In this document: positions 1 through 6,236 of the stretch, in pieces | How the letters are laid out: the number at the start of each line of letters is the position of its first letter | Position numbering within the stretch: the stretch's first letter is position 1 | NCBI GenBank assembly: GCA_002491825.1 | Contig: DKWR01000010.1 | Location: 5,904 to 20,944, forward strand | DNA: 15,041 bases | Direction: 5' to 3' | From: Ruminococcaceae bacterium UBA7147 | GTDB taxonomy: Bacteria; Bacillota; Clostridia; Oscillospirales; Acutalibacteraceae | Translations under genes and position numbers: made by a program | The notes under the pieces: generated by a model | The model's database searches: none | Told to the model about the DNA's origin: nothing | Seen by the model: only the letters and a program-made list of their open reading frames with translations

Positions 1-132
1 AAACGTCACCTACATATCAACTTAAAATTCGAGCTACAATTTTTCCAAACAAACCAACTTTTCCACTCGATTTGCCCGCCGAGGTGCTCGGCTAAATTAT
101 CGTTTACCTCACAAAATAAATCCAGCAGAAAA
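1..132. other. left-edge non-coding sequence, no gene recognised
   Basis: I see no convincing gene here. Plus frame 1 is open from the window edge to about position 213, but its translation looks like nothing I recognise and it runs through a terminator hairpin, so I take it as chance. A short hairpin, GCCGAG-GTG-CTCGGC, lies near positions 78-92. Read on the minus strand, the extreme edge gives ATATGTAGG then TGACGTTT, which resembles ATATGTAGG then GAACGTC in the palindromic repeat at 9157-9186. It may be the end of a related intergenic repeat, but this is only a short match. Confidence 0.3.
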
Positions 133-183
133 GGCTGTAACAGCACACTCGGAATGTCCGCTGACTGTTACAGCCTATTTTTT
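133..183. terminator. bidirectional hairpin terminator after the LCP gene
   Basis: An 11-bp perfect stem pairs GGCTGTAACAG (133-143) with CTGTTACAGCC (165-175) around a 21-nt loop. On the plus strand it is followed by TATTTTTT; on the minus strand it is followed by TTTTCTG. It lies just past the stop of the minus-strand LCP gene, so it most likely ends the sortase-LCP transcript. It could also end a plus-strand gene left of the window. Confidence 0.8.
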
Positions 184-186
184 AAT

Positions 187-1479
187 TTATTGCACCTGAT
201 TGTAAAAGACACTTAAAAACAGCTCGTAAAACTCGCTCTCGTTTACATAGTATTCGGCGTAGGTTTCACCCATTTTTGCTTCACCCGGAACGGTGCTCAT
301 TTCAACCAACATACCGTTGCTCAAAACTACCGACTGGGCAAGATACAAAATTTTTGACGGATTGAGGTTGGTGCAGGTATACGGAGATGAGGCATTGAAC
401 AAATCAACCGGAGTTGTGATTTGTTTCTTCGTTGCAGAAATAACCTTATCCATAAATTGTTTTACATAAATTTGCTGGCGTTGCATTCTTAAAGTGTTTG
501 CATCTGCACTCTCGTGGCTTCTTGAACGTACAAACGACTCGGCAAGCTCACCCTCAAGGTGGTAATTCTGCCCCTGAACAAAGCTGCCTATAGTTTCGGG
601 CGATGTAACGTCAACTCCGCCTATACTGTCGTTGACTGCCGAAATTCCGTCAAGGTCAAGCGCAAGATATGACTTTATAGGAATATTGTAAAACAGCCTT
701 TGTACCGAATTAACAGTATTTTCACAGCTTGTTTCCTTTCCGTTGCCGTACGCATATGAAAGGCAAAGCTGCTGCTTTTCACTTCCGACGTAGCCTCCGT
801 TTGCCGAATAGACGGTAACGTCTGTCATTGTATCACGTGAAATATTTATCATTGAAATTTTTCCCGTTTTAGTGTCAACGGCAAGCAGTACAATAACATC
901 GGCTTGTCCGCCTGTACCCTGTACTTCCGTTTTTTGAAGTTCACGCTTGTCAACACCCATAAACAGAATATTCGTAACGTTTTTATTATACTGATATGTT
1001 TTTCCGTTATAGACTACAAATTCACCGTCATTCTGTGTTTCAACGCCCTGCGGTGCTGTAATGCTGTAGTTGCCGTCAAGAAGCTCGCTACTGCCCTTTA
1101 TAAACAGATATGTGAAGGTTCCGACAACAAGAAGTATAAGAGAAAGGAAAACACAACCAATACTTATCAGAACTTTTTTTAGCCGTTTTTTCTTTCTGCG
1201 AGGCTTTGACTTATAATGTCCTCTGCTGCTTTGTACATATTCTATATTTTCATCGCCGTTCGGCTTGCTGTGTGATTTTGATTTACGCTTTTTTGATTTA
1301 TGCGGCTTTGTAAAAACATAATCATTTATGTCATCATTAATTGTTTTATCATCGTTTTTTACAGGTTTTCTTTTTCCCTCTAATCTTATACACTCATCGT
1401 TTTGAACAGTATTAATATTTGCTTTGCTTTCATCATCTAAAAGCTCATTAAAAATTTCATCATTTAGTTTGTTCGTCAT
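187..1479 (-). CDS. LytR-CpsA-Psr (LCP) family cell-wall polymer ligase
   Basis: LCP proteins are membrane-anchored enzymes that transfer polyprenyl-phosphate-linked polymers (teichoic acid, capsule, or glycans onto protein) to their acceptor outside the cell. The 430-residue product has a long, Lys/Arg-rich cytoplasmic head (1-102), one membrane segment (about 103-128) and an extracellular LCP domain (about 168-350). Family marks are GVDKR (175-179), ADVIVL (193-198), the SRDT loop (214-217), the IGGVDV strand (286-291) and the RMQRQQ segment (331-336), whose arginines are expected to hold the pyrophosphate. The ATG overlaps the end of the upstream sortase gene by 20 nt, which suggests coupled translation, and an AGGGGG site precedes it. 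About 80 residues follow the core domain and I cannot assign them. The family is sure; the acceptor polymer cannot be read from the sequence. Confidence 0.9.
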   Translation of the reverse strand: MTNKLNDEIFNELLDDESKANINTVQNDECIRLEGKRKPVKNDDKTINDDINDYVFTKPHKSKKRKSKSHSKPNGDENIEYVQSSRGHYKSKPRRKKKRLKKVLISIGCVFLSLILLVVGTFTYLFIKGSSELLDGNYSITAPQGVETQNDGEFVVYNGKTYQYNKNVTNILFMGVDKRELQKTEVQGTGGQADVIVLLAVDTKTGKISMINISRDTMTDVTVYSANGGYVGSEKQQLCLSYAYGNGKETSCENTVNSVQRLFYNIPIKSYLALDLDGISAVNDSIGGVDVTSPETIGSFVQGQNYHLEGELAESFVRSRSHESADANTLRMQRQQIYVKQFMDKVISATKKQITTPVDLFNASSPYTCTNLNPSKILYLAQSVVLSNGMLVEMSTVPGEAKMGETYAEYYVNESEFYELFLSVFYNQVQ

Positions 1480-2260
1480 TAATCAGTACCCCCTGGACAA
1501 GATAACGTCCTTCGCCGCTGTTAAGGCACGTGCTCAACACAACAATATTATCATCAATATCAAGATTAACCCCTTCTCTTGTATTGCTGCTGACTGAACG
1601 AGGATTTGAAATCATATCAAGGTAATCCTTAAAAACCTTATCATCAGAGAAATCAAAAGAATTCATAATGTGCCTGTCATCATAAACAAACGCAGACACA
1701 ACCTCATAAGTCAGCTTGCGGCTTTCGGTATATATATAGAAATATTTATTTTTATCAAAAAAATCTTTATCCCTGAATTTATGCAGATTGGCAAACATAG
1801 AACCGTCAGCCATATTGTGACCGTAGAGCACAGTTACTCTGTCATCAAAATCCCTTGAGTTACAAAATTGTGAATAAATTGCACCGGCATAACTGTAGTT
1901 CTTATAAATATCATGGTCAAGATAAAAATTATCATCGCTTGCGTGACGGCAAACAGGATAATTTATATTCGTTTCGGGAATGTAAATCCACGCATAAATA
2001 TCGGGATTTTGTTTAATAAGCGAATCAAAATCAACTGGATTTTCAGCTTTTTTTATGTCGATTTCAGTAGGAGCAGTTATCTCTGTACTGCTTTGGCTCT
2101 GCGACAATTCTCCTGCATAAGAGCTCGCTATATTATTATATTCATTTCTGTTTTCGCTGTTGAGAACACCCTTGATTACAACGTAGGCGCACGCACATAA
2201 AAACGCAATTGCGAAAAGTACGATTATAGAAATTAAAACAACATTCTTTTTCCTTTTCAT
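1460..2260 (-). CDS. srtB: class B sortase
   Basis: Membrane-bound cysteine transpeptidase that cleaves a C-terminal sorting motif and joins the protein to peptidoglycan. The frame extends to a TTG at 2341, but I chose the ATG at 2260 (266 residues). It has a GGGTGG-type ribosome site just upstream and gives a standard start, MKRKK followed by a hydrophobic anchor (about 7-30). The catalytic set is visible: His148 in YGHNM, Cys245 in LSTC and Arg252 in GEGRY. The WIYIPETNINYPV segment (91-103) and the long insertion between His and Cys are typical of class B. A near-consensus promoter lies upstream, and the LCP gene overlaps its end. The next gene upstream encodes a protein ending in SPQTG, a good candidate substrate. 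C. difficile SrtB is known to use (S/P)PxTG motifs rather than the NPQTN of staphylococcal SrtB. Confidence 0.93.
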   Translation of the reverse strand: MKRKKNVVLISIIVLFAIAFLCACAYVVIKGVLNSENRNEYNNIASSYAGELSQSQSSTEITAPTEIDIKKAENPVDFDSLIKQNPDIYAWIYIPETNINYPVCRHASDDNFYLDHDIYKNYSYAGAIYSQFCNSRDFDDRVTVLYGHNMADGSMFANLHKFRDKDFFDKNKYFYIYTESRKLTYEVVSAFVYDDRHIMNSFDFSDDKVFKDYLDMISNPRSVSSNTREGVNLDIDDNIVVLSTCLNSGEGRYLVQGVLINDEQTK

Positions 2261-2366
2261 CAACTTACCACCCGACAGTTCATTAGAAAACGGTGTGCAA
2301 CCGTCGATCAAATGAATCTTATACCAATATCTGATAAACAAATCTATAATACATTATATCAAAAAT

Positions 2367-2395
2367 ATTTTATCATTTTTTATATATATTGTCAA
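2367..2395 (-). promoter_or_regulatory. sigma-A promoter of the sortase-LCP unit
   Basis: On the minus strand, a perfect -35 box TTGACA (2395-2390) is separated by exactly 17 nt from TAAAAT (2372-2367), which matches five of six bases of the -10 consensus. The expected transcript start is near 2360, giving a leader of about 100 nt before the sortase ATG at 2260. Confidence 0.75.
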
Positions 2396-2572
2396 TAATT
2401 TGATAAAATAAATTAAATTTTACCTATATTTTTACTAATTGCAAAACAAACGCTCAATAATATTACGGAAAGATGCAACCGATTTAATCAAATAAAAGTA
2501 TTGCATTCAATTCGTACACATAATTCTGCTGACAGCAAACCTTTGAGTCTAAATAAAAGCAACCTGTTTCTA
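2396..2572. other. AT-rich intergenic sequence, nothing recognised
   Basis: This lies between the sortase promoter and the terminator of the surface-protein gene. It is strongly AT-rich. A 66-codon plus-strand frame runs from 2501 into the surface-protein gene, but it has no ribosome site and crosses the terminator, so I discount it. I see no RNA gene or operator. Confidence 0.4.
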
Positions 2573-2605
2573 AAAGAAAAACAGCCCCCGCTATTGCGAG
2601 GGCTG
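2573..2605 (-). terminator. rho-independent terminator of the surface-protein gene
   Basis: On the minus strand, CAGCCCTCGC (2605-2596) pairs with GCGGGGGCTG (2591-2582) around an AATA loop. This gives a 10-bp GC-rich stem with one G-T wobble, followed at once by TTTTTCTTTT. It lies 18 nt past the stop codon of the surface-protein gene and separates it from the sortase unit. Confidence 0.92.
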
Positions 2606-2622
2606 CAATTTAAACCAATTAA

Positions 2623-3132
2623 TTATTTGCTCTTGTTTGTTCTTACGAGCATTACAACAGCGGCACCGCAAGCGGCAATCGAAAGCATAATTACTGCGTA
2701 GGGAAGCACGTCGTTAGCACCTGTCTGGGGGGAAGTCTTATTAACATCTCTGTTTACAGTTCCTGTTTCAACAGTTGAAGTACCTTTCTTTTTATAGTAA
2801 GGCTTTACATCAATGTCGCCGGTGATAACAAGATCCATCTCGGGATCTGTAAGCTTATCGTCGGTTTTGTAGGGACCGTCAATTTCCCAGTGGTCGAACG
2901 TATAACCGAGGTTTGGCTTTGGAATAATGTGAACGTGCTGTTCGCCGTTTTCATCAATATCAGTTGTGAACTCGTAACTGCCGTCGCCGCCTTCGGAAGG
3001 AATAACGTCAACTTCGTACTTAAAAGTAGTTGCAGGTGCAGTAGTAGCTACGGGGCTTTCGGCTGCGAATGCAGGAATTGTAGCAAATGCAACCATTAAA
3101 ATTGCAAATAAAACGGAAACAATCTTTTTCAT
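2623..3132 (-). CDS. small secreted surface protein with InlB-B-like repeat and SPQTG sorting signal
   Basis: The frame opens further upstream (to 3180), but the ATG at 3132 follows a perfect AGGAGG ribosome site and starts a classic signal peptide, so the product is 169 residues. Parts in order: signal peptide (1-23/24, cleavage around AFA-AE); a short Thr/Ala/Pro-rich stretch; one beta-rich module (about 37-114) with VDVIPSEGGDGSY, a GYTFDHWEIDG core and VITGDIDVKPYY, which fits the divergent InlB B-repeat family; a Thr-rich spacer; SPQTG (134-138); a hydrophobic segment (about 143-163); and a short basic tail, RTNKSK. This is the standard cell-wall sorting signal with Ser-Pro in place of Leu-Pro. 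The class B sortase encoded next door is the likely partner. The promoter (3205-3233) and terminator (2573-2605) show it is transcribed separately. Its ligand or role is unknown; the module is often found in surface proteins. Confidence 0.88.
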   Translation of the reverse strand: MKKIVSVLFAILMVAFATIPAFAAESPVATTAPATTFKYEVDVIPSEGGDGSYEFTTDIDENGEQHVHIIPKPNLGYTFDHWEIDGPYKTDDKLTDPEMDLVITGDIDVKPYYKKKGTSTVETGTVNRDVNKTSPQTGANDVLPYAVIMLSIAACGAAVVMLVRTNKSK

Positions 3133-3204
3133 TTTATCTCCTCCTATTAATATACTGTCTAAATTGCATAATAACAACATATTTTTCTTTTTAAAATCAA
3201 ATTA

Positions 3205-3233
3205 ATTATATCACATAATTTTTGTTGTGTAAA
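3205..3233 (-). promoter_or_regulatory. sigma-A promoter of the surface-protein gene
   Basis: On the minus strand, TTTACA (3233-3228) is followed after 17 nt by a perfect TATAAT (3210-3205). The expected start is near 3198, leaving a leader of about 66 nt that ends in AGGAGG before the ATG at 3132. It is divergent from the nadA promoter about 100 nt away. Confidence 0.8.
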
Positions 3234-3328
3234 TAGCGAAATTGAAGAAACTTGGTTTAATTTTGTACAAATTTTGTTGCGTTTTCTTGTTAATATGTCA
3301 AATTACTTTACAAATCGAGCCGATTCTA

Positions 3329-3357
3329 TTGCATAAACCAAGGCGTAATTGTATAAT
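3329..3357 (+). promoter_or_regulatory. probable promoter of the nadA-mnmA unit
   Basis: A perfect -10 TATAAT (3352-3357) sits 17 nt after TTGCAT (3329-3334), which keeps only the TTG of the -35 consensus. The expected start is near 3364, giving a leader of about 36 nt. I see no clear repressor operator, although the weak -35 leaves room for regulation. Confidence 0.6.
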
Positions 3358-3399
3358 AGATTTAATAATTTAACATCTTCTTTCGAAAGGATTTTTTAT

Positions 3400-4314
3400 A
3401 TGAATATCGCACAGCTTCAGCAGAAAATAAACGAACTCAAAAAGGAAAAGGACGTGTGCATTCTTGCACACAGCTATCAGGCTCACGAAATTCTTGAAAT
3501 TGCCGATTTCACAGGCGACAGCTACAAGCTGAGCGTTGACGCAAGCAAGGTTGAGAACAAAAATATTCTTATGTGCGGCGTTCGCTTTATGGCTGAAACC
3601 TGCAAGATTCTTTCTCCCGAAAAAACCGTTTACCTTGCTCAGCCCACAGCAGGCTGCAGTATGGCTGACCAGATGGACAGGCAGCTTATCTCTCAGGTAA
3701 AGGAAATGTACCCCGATTACGCTGTTGTTGCCTATATCAACACAACGGCTGACCTTAAAACAATCTGCGACGTATGCGTAACAAGCTCGTCTGCCGTAAA
3801 AATTGTTAATAATATGCCCGAAAAGGACATTCTCTTTATTCCCGACTGCAATCTCGGCGACTATGTTGCAAAGCAGTGTCCCGATAAAAACATCAAGCTT
3901 TTAAACGGCGGCTGTCCGATTCATGCCTGCGTTAATACCGACGATGTTAAAAAAGCAAAGGCTATGTATCCGAACGCAGAGCTTCTTGTTCACCCCGAAT
4001 GTACGCCCGAGGTTGTTGCAATGGCTGATTATGTCGGCTCAACATCGGGAATAATGAATTATGCGGTAAACTCCGACAAGAAGGACTTTATCATCGGTAC
4101 GGAAATCAGTATTGCAGAGCATTTGCAGTATATGTGCCCCGACAAGAATTTCTATATTCTCACACATAAGCTCATCTGCCCGAATATGAAGGCAACTACG
4201 CTTGTTGACGTTTACAACTGTCTTGCAGGCAATGGCGGCGAGGAAATTACTCTTGATGATAAGACAATAAAAGACGCTAAAAAATGTATTGATGAAATGA
4301 TTAGGCTCGGTTGA
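3400..4314 (+). CDS. nadA: quinolinate synthase (NadA)
   Basis: [4Fe-4S] enzyme that condenses iminoaspartate with dihydroxyacetone phosphate to quinolinate, in de novo NAD synthesis in the cytoplasm. The frame opens at a TTG at 3349, but I chose the ATG at 3400 because GAAAGGA lies about 10 nt upstream and the protein then starts in the usual way, just before the first helix (304 residues, normal for the short bacterial form). The three cluster cysteines are at the expected places and spacing: Cys86 in AGCSMAD, Cys172 in GGCPIHA and Cys260 in LICPNMK. The AHSYQ segment (23-27) near the N-terminus and GDSYKLS (39-45) are also family marks. The genes for the partner enzymes, NadB and NadC, are not beside it in this window. 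It is followed after 9 nt by mnmA, probably in one transcript. Confidence 0.96.
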   Translation: MNIAQLQQKINELKKEKDVCILAHSYQAHEILEIADFTGDSYKLSVDASKVENKNILMCGVRFMAETCKILSPEKTVYLAQPTAGCSMADQMDRQLISQVKEMYPDYAVVAYINTTADLKTICDVCVTSSSAVKIVNNMPEKDILFIPDCNLGDYVAKQCPDKNIKLLNGGCPIHACVNTDDVKKAKAMYPNAELLVHPECTPEVVAMADYVGSTSGIMNYAVNSDKKDFIIGTEISIAEHLQYMCPDKNFYILTHKLICPNMKATTLVDVYNCLAGNGGEEITLDDKTIKDAKKCIDEMIRLG

Positions 4315-4323
4315 TGATATAAT

Positions 4324-5406
4324 ATGACAAAAAAGGCATTAATTGCGATGAGCGGCGGAGTTGACAGCTCTGTAGCCGCTTATCTTATAAAGGAACAGGG
4401 TTTTGAGGCAACGGGAATTACGCTCAAGCTTTTCGACAACGAGGACATAGGCGAAAAGAAAGAAAAGACCTGCTGTTCGCTTGATGATATTGACGACGCA
4501 CGAAGCGTATGTTACAAGCTCGGAATCCCATATTACGTCTATAATTTTAAAGACAGCTTTAAGGAAAACGTAATTTCACGTTTTATCAATGCATACGAAA
4601 ACGGCACAACGCCGAATCCTTGCATTGACTGCAACAGATATATTAAATTTGAAAAGCTGATGTGCAGAGCCGAGGAGCTTGAATTTGATTATGTTGTTAC
4701 GGGACACTATGCGGTGATTGAGCACAACGCCGAAACGGGACGTTATCTGCTGAAAAAATCTGCCGATTCTTCAAAGGATCAGAGCTATGTGCTGTATTCG
4801 CTCACGCAGGAACAGCTTGCAAAAACGCTCTTTCCGCTCGGCAATATGATAAAGGAGCAGACACGTGAAATTGCAGAAAAGCTCGGACTTATCAACGCTC
4901 ACAAGCACGACAGTCAGGACATCTGCTTTGTCCCCGACGGCGATTACGCAAAGTTTATCGAGCAGTACACGGGCAGGACATATCCTCACGGAAATTTTGT
5001 TGACGAAAGCGGAAAGGTGCTGGGCAAACACAAGGGAATTATTCGCTATACGGTAGGTCAGCGAAAGGGACTCGGACTTGCTCTCCCCCACCCGATGTAC
5101 GTCAAGAAAAAAGACCTCGGTAAAAACGAGGTAATCTTGTGCGAAAACAGTGGACTTTTCTCACGTGAGCTTTATGCAACCGACATCAACCTTATTACCT
5201 GCGACAGAATCGACAAGCCGATAAAGGTCAAAGCAAGAGTAAGGTACAATCAGAGTGAGCAAAGCGCAGTAGTTGAGCAGATTGACGAGAACACCCTGCA
5301 CATTGTATTTGACGAACCGCAGAGGGCAATCTCCTACGGTCAGGCAGTTGTTCTTTACGACGGCGATTATGTTGTTGGCGGCGGTACGATTTGCCCTAAA
5401 AAATAA
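4324..5406 (+). CDS. mnmA: tRNA-specific 2-thiouridylase (MnmA)
   Basis: Adds sulfur to C2 of the wobble uridine in tRNAs for Glu, Gln and Lys, using ATP to activate the base and a persulfide sulfur donor. The 360-residue product has the PP-loop SGGVDSS (10-16), the nucleophilic cysteine in PCIDCN (Cys103, aligning with E. coli Cys102), the second catalytic cysteine in SQDICFV (Cys201) and the conserved TVGQRKGLG segment in the middle domain. The C-terminal beta-barrel ends normally. The gene begins 9 nt after the nadA stop and has no clear Shine-Dalgarno sequence of its own, so it is probably translated by coupling. Both NadA and MnmA depend on cysteine-derived sulfur (cluster assembly and persulfide), which may be why they are linked; that is an inference. 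Confidence 0.96.
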   Translation: MTKKALIAMSGGVDSSVAAYLIKEQGFEATGITLKLFDNEDIGEKKEKTCCSLDDIDDARSVCYKLGIPYYVYNFKDSFKENVISRFINAYENGTTPNPCIDCNRYIKFEKLMCRAEELEFDYVVTGHYAVIEHNAETGRYLLKKSADSSKDQSYVLYSLTQEQLAKTLFPLGNMIKEQTREIAEKLGLINAHKHDSQDICFVPDGDYAKFIEQYTGRTYPHGNFVDESGKVLGKHKGIIRYTVGQRKGLGLALPHPMYVKKKDLGKNEVILCENSGLFSRELYATDINLITCDRIDKPIKVKARVRYNQSEQSAVVEQIDENTLHIVFDEPQRAISYGQAVVLYDGDYVVGGGTICPKK

Positions 5407-5430
5407 AGGGGAAAAAGAGGGATACATAAG

Positions 5431-6093
5431 ATGAAAAATCCGGAATTAATTGTAATGCTGACTTATAACGACTGTACGGTTGAAAACGCACACGAGATAT
5501 TTGAGCAATGTAAAAATTCCAAAGCAAAGTTCTGGGGATTTAAGGAATCACCGCTTCCTTTGGAGCAGATGAAAAAGCTGTATGCTTTTATGAAAGAATG
5601 CGAAAAAACAACAGTTCTTGAAGTTGTTGCTTATACGGAAGATAAGTGTATTGAGGGTGCCCAAATGGCTGTTGAATGCGGATGCGATATTCTTATGGGA
5701 ACAATGTATTTTGACTCTGTAAATGAATTGTGCAGAGAGAATAATCTCAAATATATGCCCTTTGTCGGAAAGGTTACCGGCAGACCCTCAGTACTTGAGG
5801 GTACTATTCAGGGAATGATTGACGAAGCCAACAGCTACCTGAACAAAGGTGTTTACGGCTTTGATTTATTAGGATACAGATTTACAGGCGACGCAGTGAC
5901 TCTTAACAAAGAATTTGTTTCACAGGTAAACGCTCCTGTATGCATCGCAGGAAGTGTAAACAGCTACGAAAGACTTGATGAACTGAAAGACGCTTCCTCG
6001 TGGGCATTCACTATAGGAAGTGCATTTTTCGAAAACAGATTTGGCGGTACTTTCAGCGAACAAATAGATAAGGTCTGTGAATATATGAAATAA
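5431..6093 (+). CDS. unassigned TIM-barrel protein (phosphate-binding barrel type)
   Basis: 220 residues, a complete protein for which I can name no function. The predicted pattern is eight strand-helix units: LIVMLTY, KFWGFKE, TTVLEVVAY, CDILMGTMY, LKYMPFVGK, YGFDLLGYRF, PVCIAGSV and AFTIGSAFF. AGSV (about 173-176) and GSAFF lie at the ends of the last two strands. They look like the phosphate-gripping loops of the ribulose-phosphate-binding barrels (HisA, TrpF, NanE and relatives). Acidic or polar strand-end residues (Asn-Asp 13-14, Lys-Glu 37-38, Glu64) could form an active site. There is no signal peptide or membrane segment, so it is cytoplasmic. An AGAGGGA ribosome site lies about 11 nt before the ATG and the gap to mnmA is 24 nt, so it is likely the third gene of the nadA unit. 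A sugar-phosphate isomerase, epimerase or aldolase is possible, but this is inference from the fold. Confidence 0.75.
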   Translation: MKNPELIVMLTYNDCTVENAHEIFEQCKNSKAKFWGFKESPLPLEQMKKLYAFMKECEKTTVLEVVAYTEDKCIEGAQMAVECGCDILMGTMYFDSVNELCRENNLKYMPFVGKVTGRPSVLEGTIQGMIDEANSYLNKGVYGFDLLGYRFTGDAVTLNKEFVSQVNAPVCIAGSVNSYERLDELKDASSWAFTIGSAFFENRFGGTFSEQIDKVCEYMK

Positions 6094-6104
6094 TACTTTG
6101 CCAT

Positions 6105-6142
6105 TATAGCCAAGGCTTCCCTCAAGGGAAGGCTTGGCTATA
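6105..6142. repeat. long palindrome between convergent genes
   Basis: A 17-nt arm (6105-6121) pairs with 6126-6142 around a TCAA loop, with a single G-G mismatch (16 of 17 pairs). There is no T-run on either side, so it is a poor standard terminator. The inner part, AAGGCTTCCC then GGGAAGGCTT, resembles the CCTTCCC/GGGAAGG palindromes that I recall as dispersed intergenic repeats in Oscillospiraceae; that link is from memory. It begins 12 nt after the stop of the TIM-barrel gene and could protect or end that transcript. Confidence 0.6.
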
Positions 6143-6193
6143 TCACAAAAGTTGATTATTCTAAATTTAAAGTTACTACTTTTCGACAGTCTA

Positions 6194-6221
6194 AAAGGCA
6201 GGTAATTCCTGCCTTTCTTTT
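6194..6221. terminator. bidirectional terminator between convergent genes
   Basis: AAAGGCAGG (6194-6202) pairs perfectly with CCTGCCTTT (6208-6216) around TAATT. On the plus strand the stem runs into TTTCTTTTC; on the minus strand it runs into TTTTAG. It lies between the convergent TIM-barrel and VanW genes, 20-odd nt past the latter's stop, and can serve both. Confidence 0.8.
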
Positions 6222-6236
6222 CATATTAATATCTGT

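Noticed and set aside
2290..2304. Small hairpin ACGGT-TGCAC-ACCGT followed by TTTT on the minus strand, in the sortase leader, as an attenuator
   Set aside because: The stem is only 5 bp with a short T-run and no competing structure is evident; too weak to call.
2261..2341. Longer sortase start at the TTG at 2341
   Set aside because: The extra 27 residues are not a signal peptide and would put charged residues before the anchor; the ATG at 2260 has a ribosome site and a standard N-terminus.
3133..3180. Longer start for the surface protein at 3180
   Set aside because: The ATG at 3132 follows a perfect AGGAGG and begins a textbook signal peptide; the longer form would bury it.
3349..3399. nadA start at the TTG at 3349
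   Set aside because: It lies inside the -10 region of the likely promoter and upstream of the GAAAGGA ribosome site; the ATG at 3400 fits the family N-terminus.
4318..4323. TATAAT just before the mnmA ATG as a promoter
   Set aside because: A transcript from it would start inside the coding region; probably chance in an AT-rich spacer.
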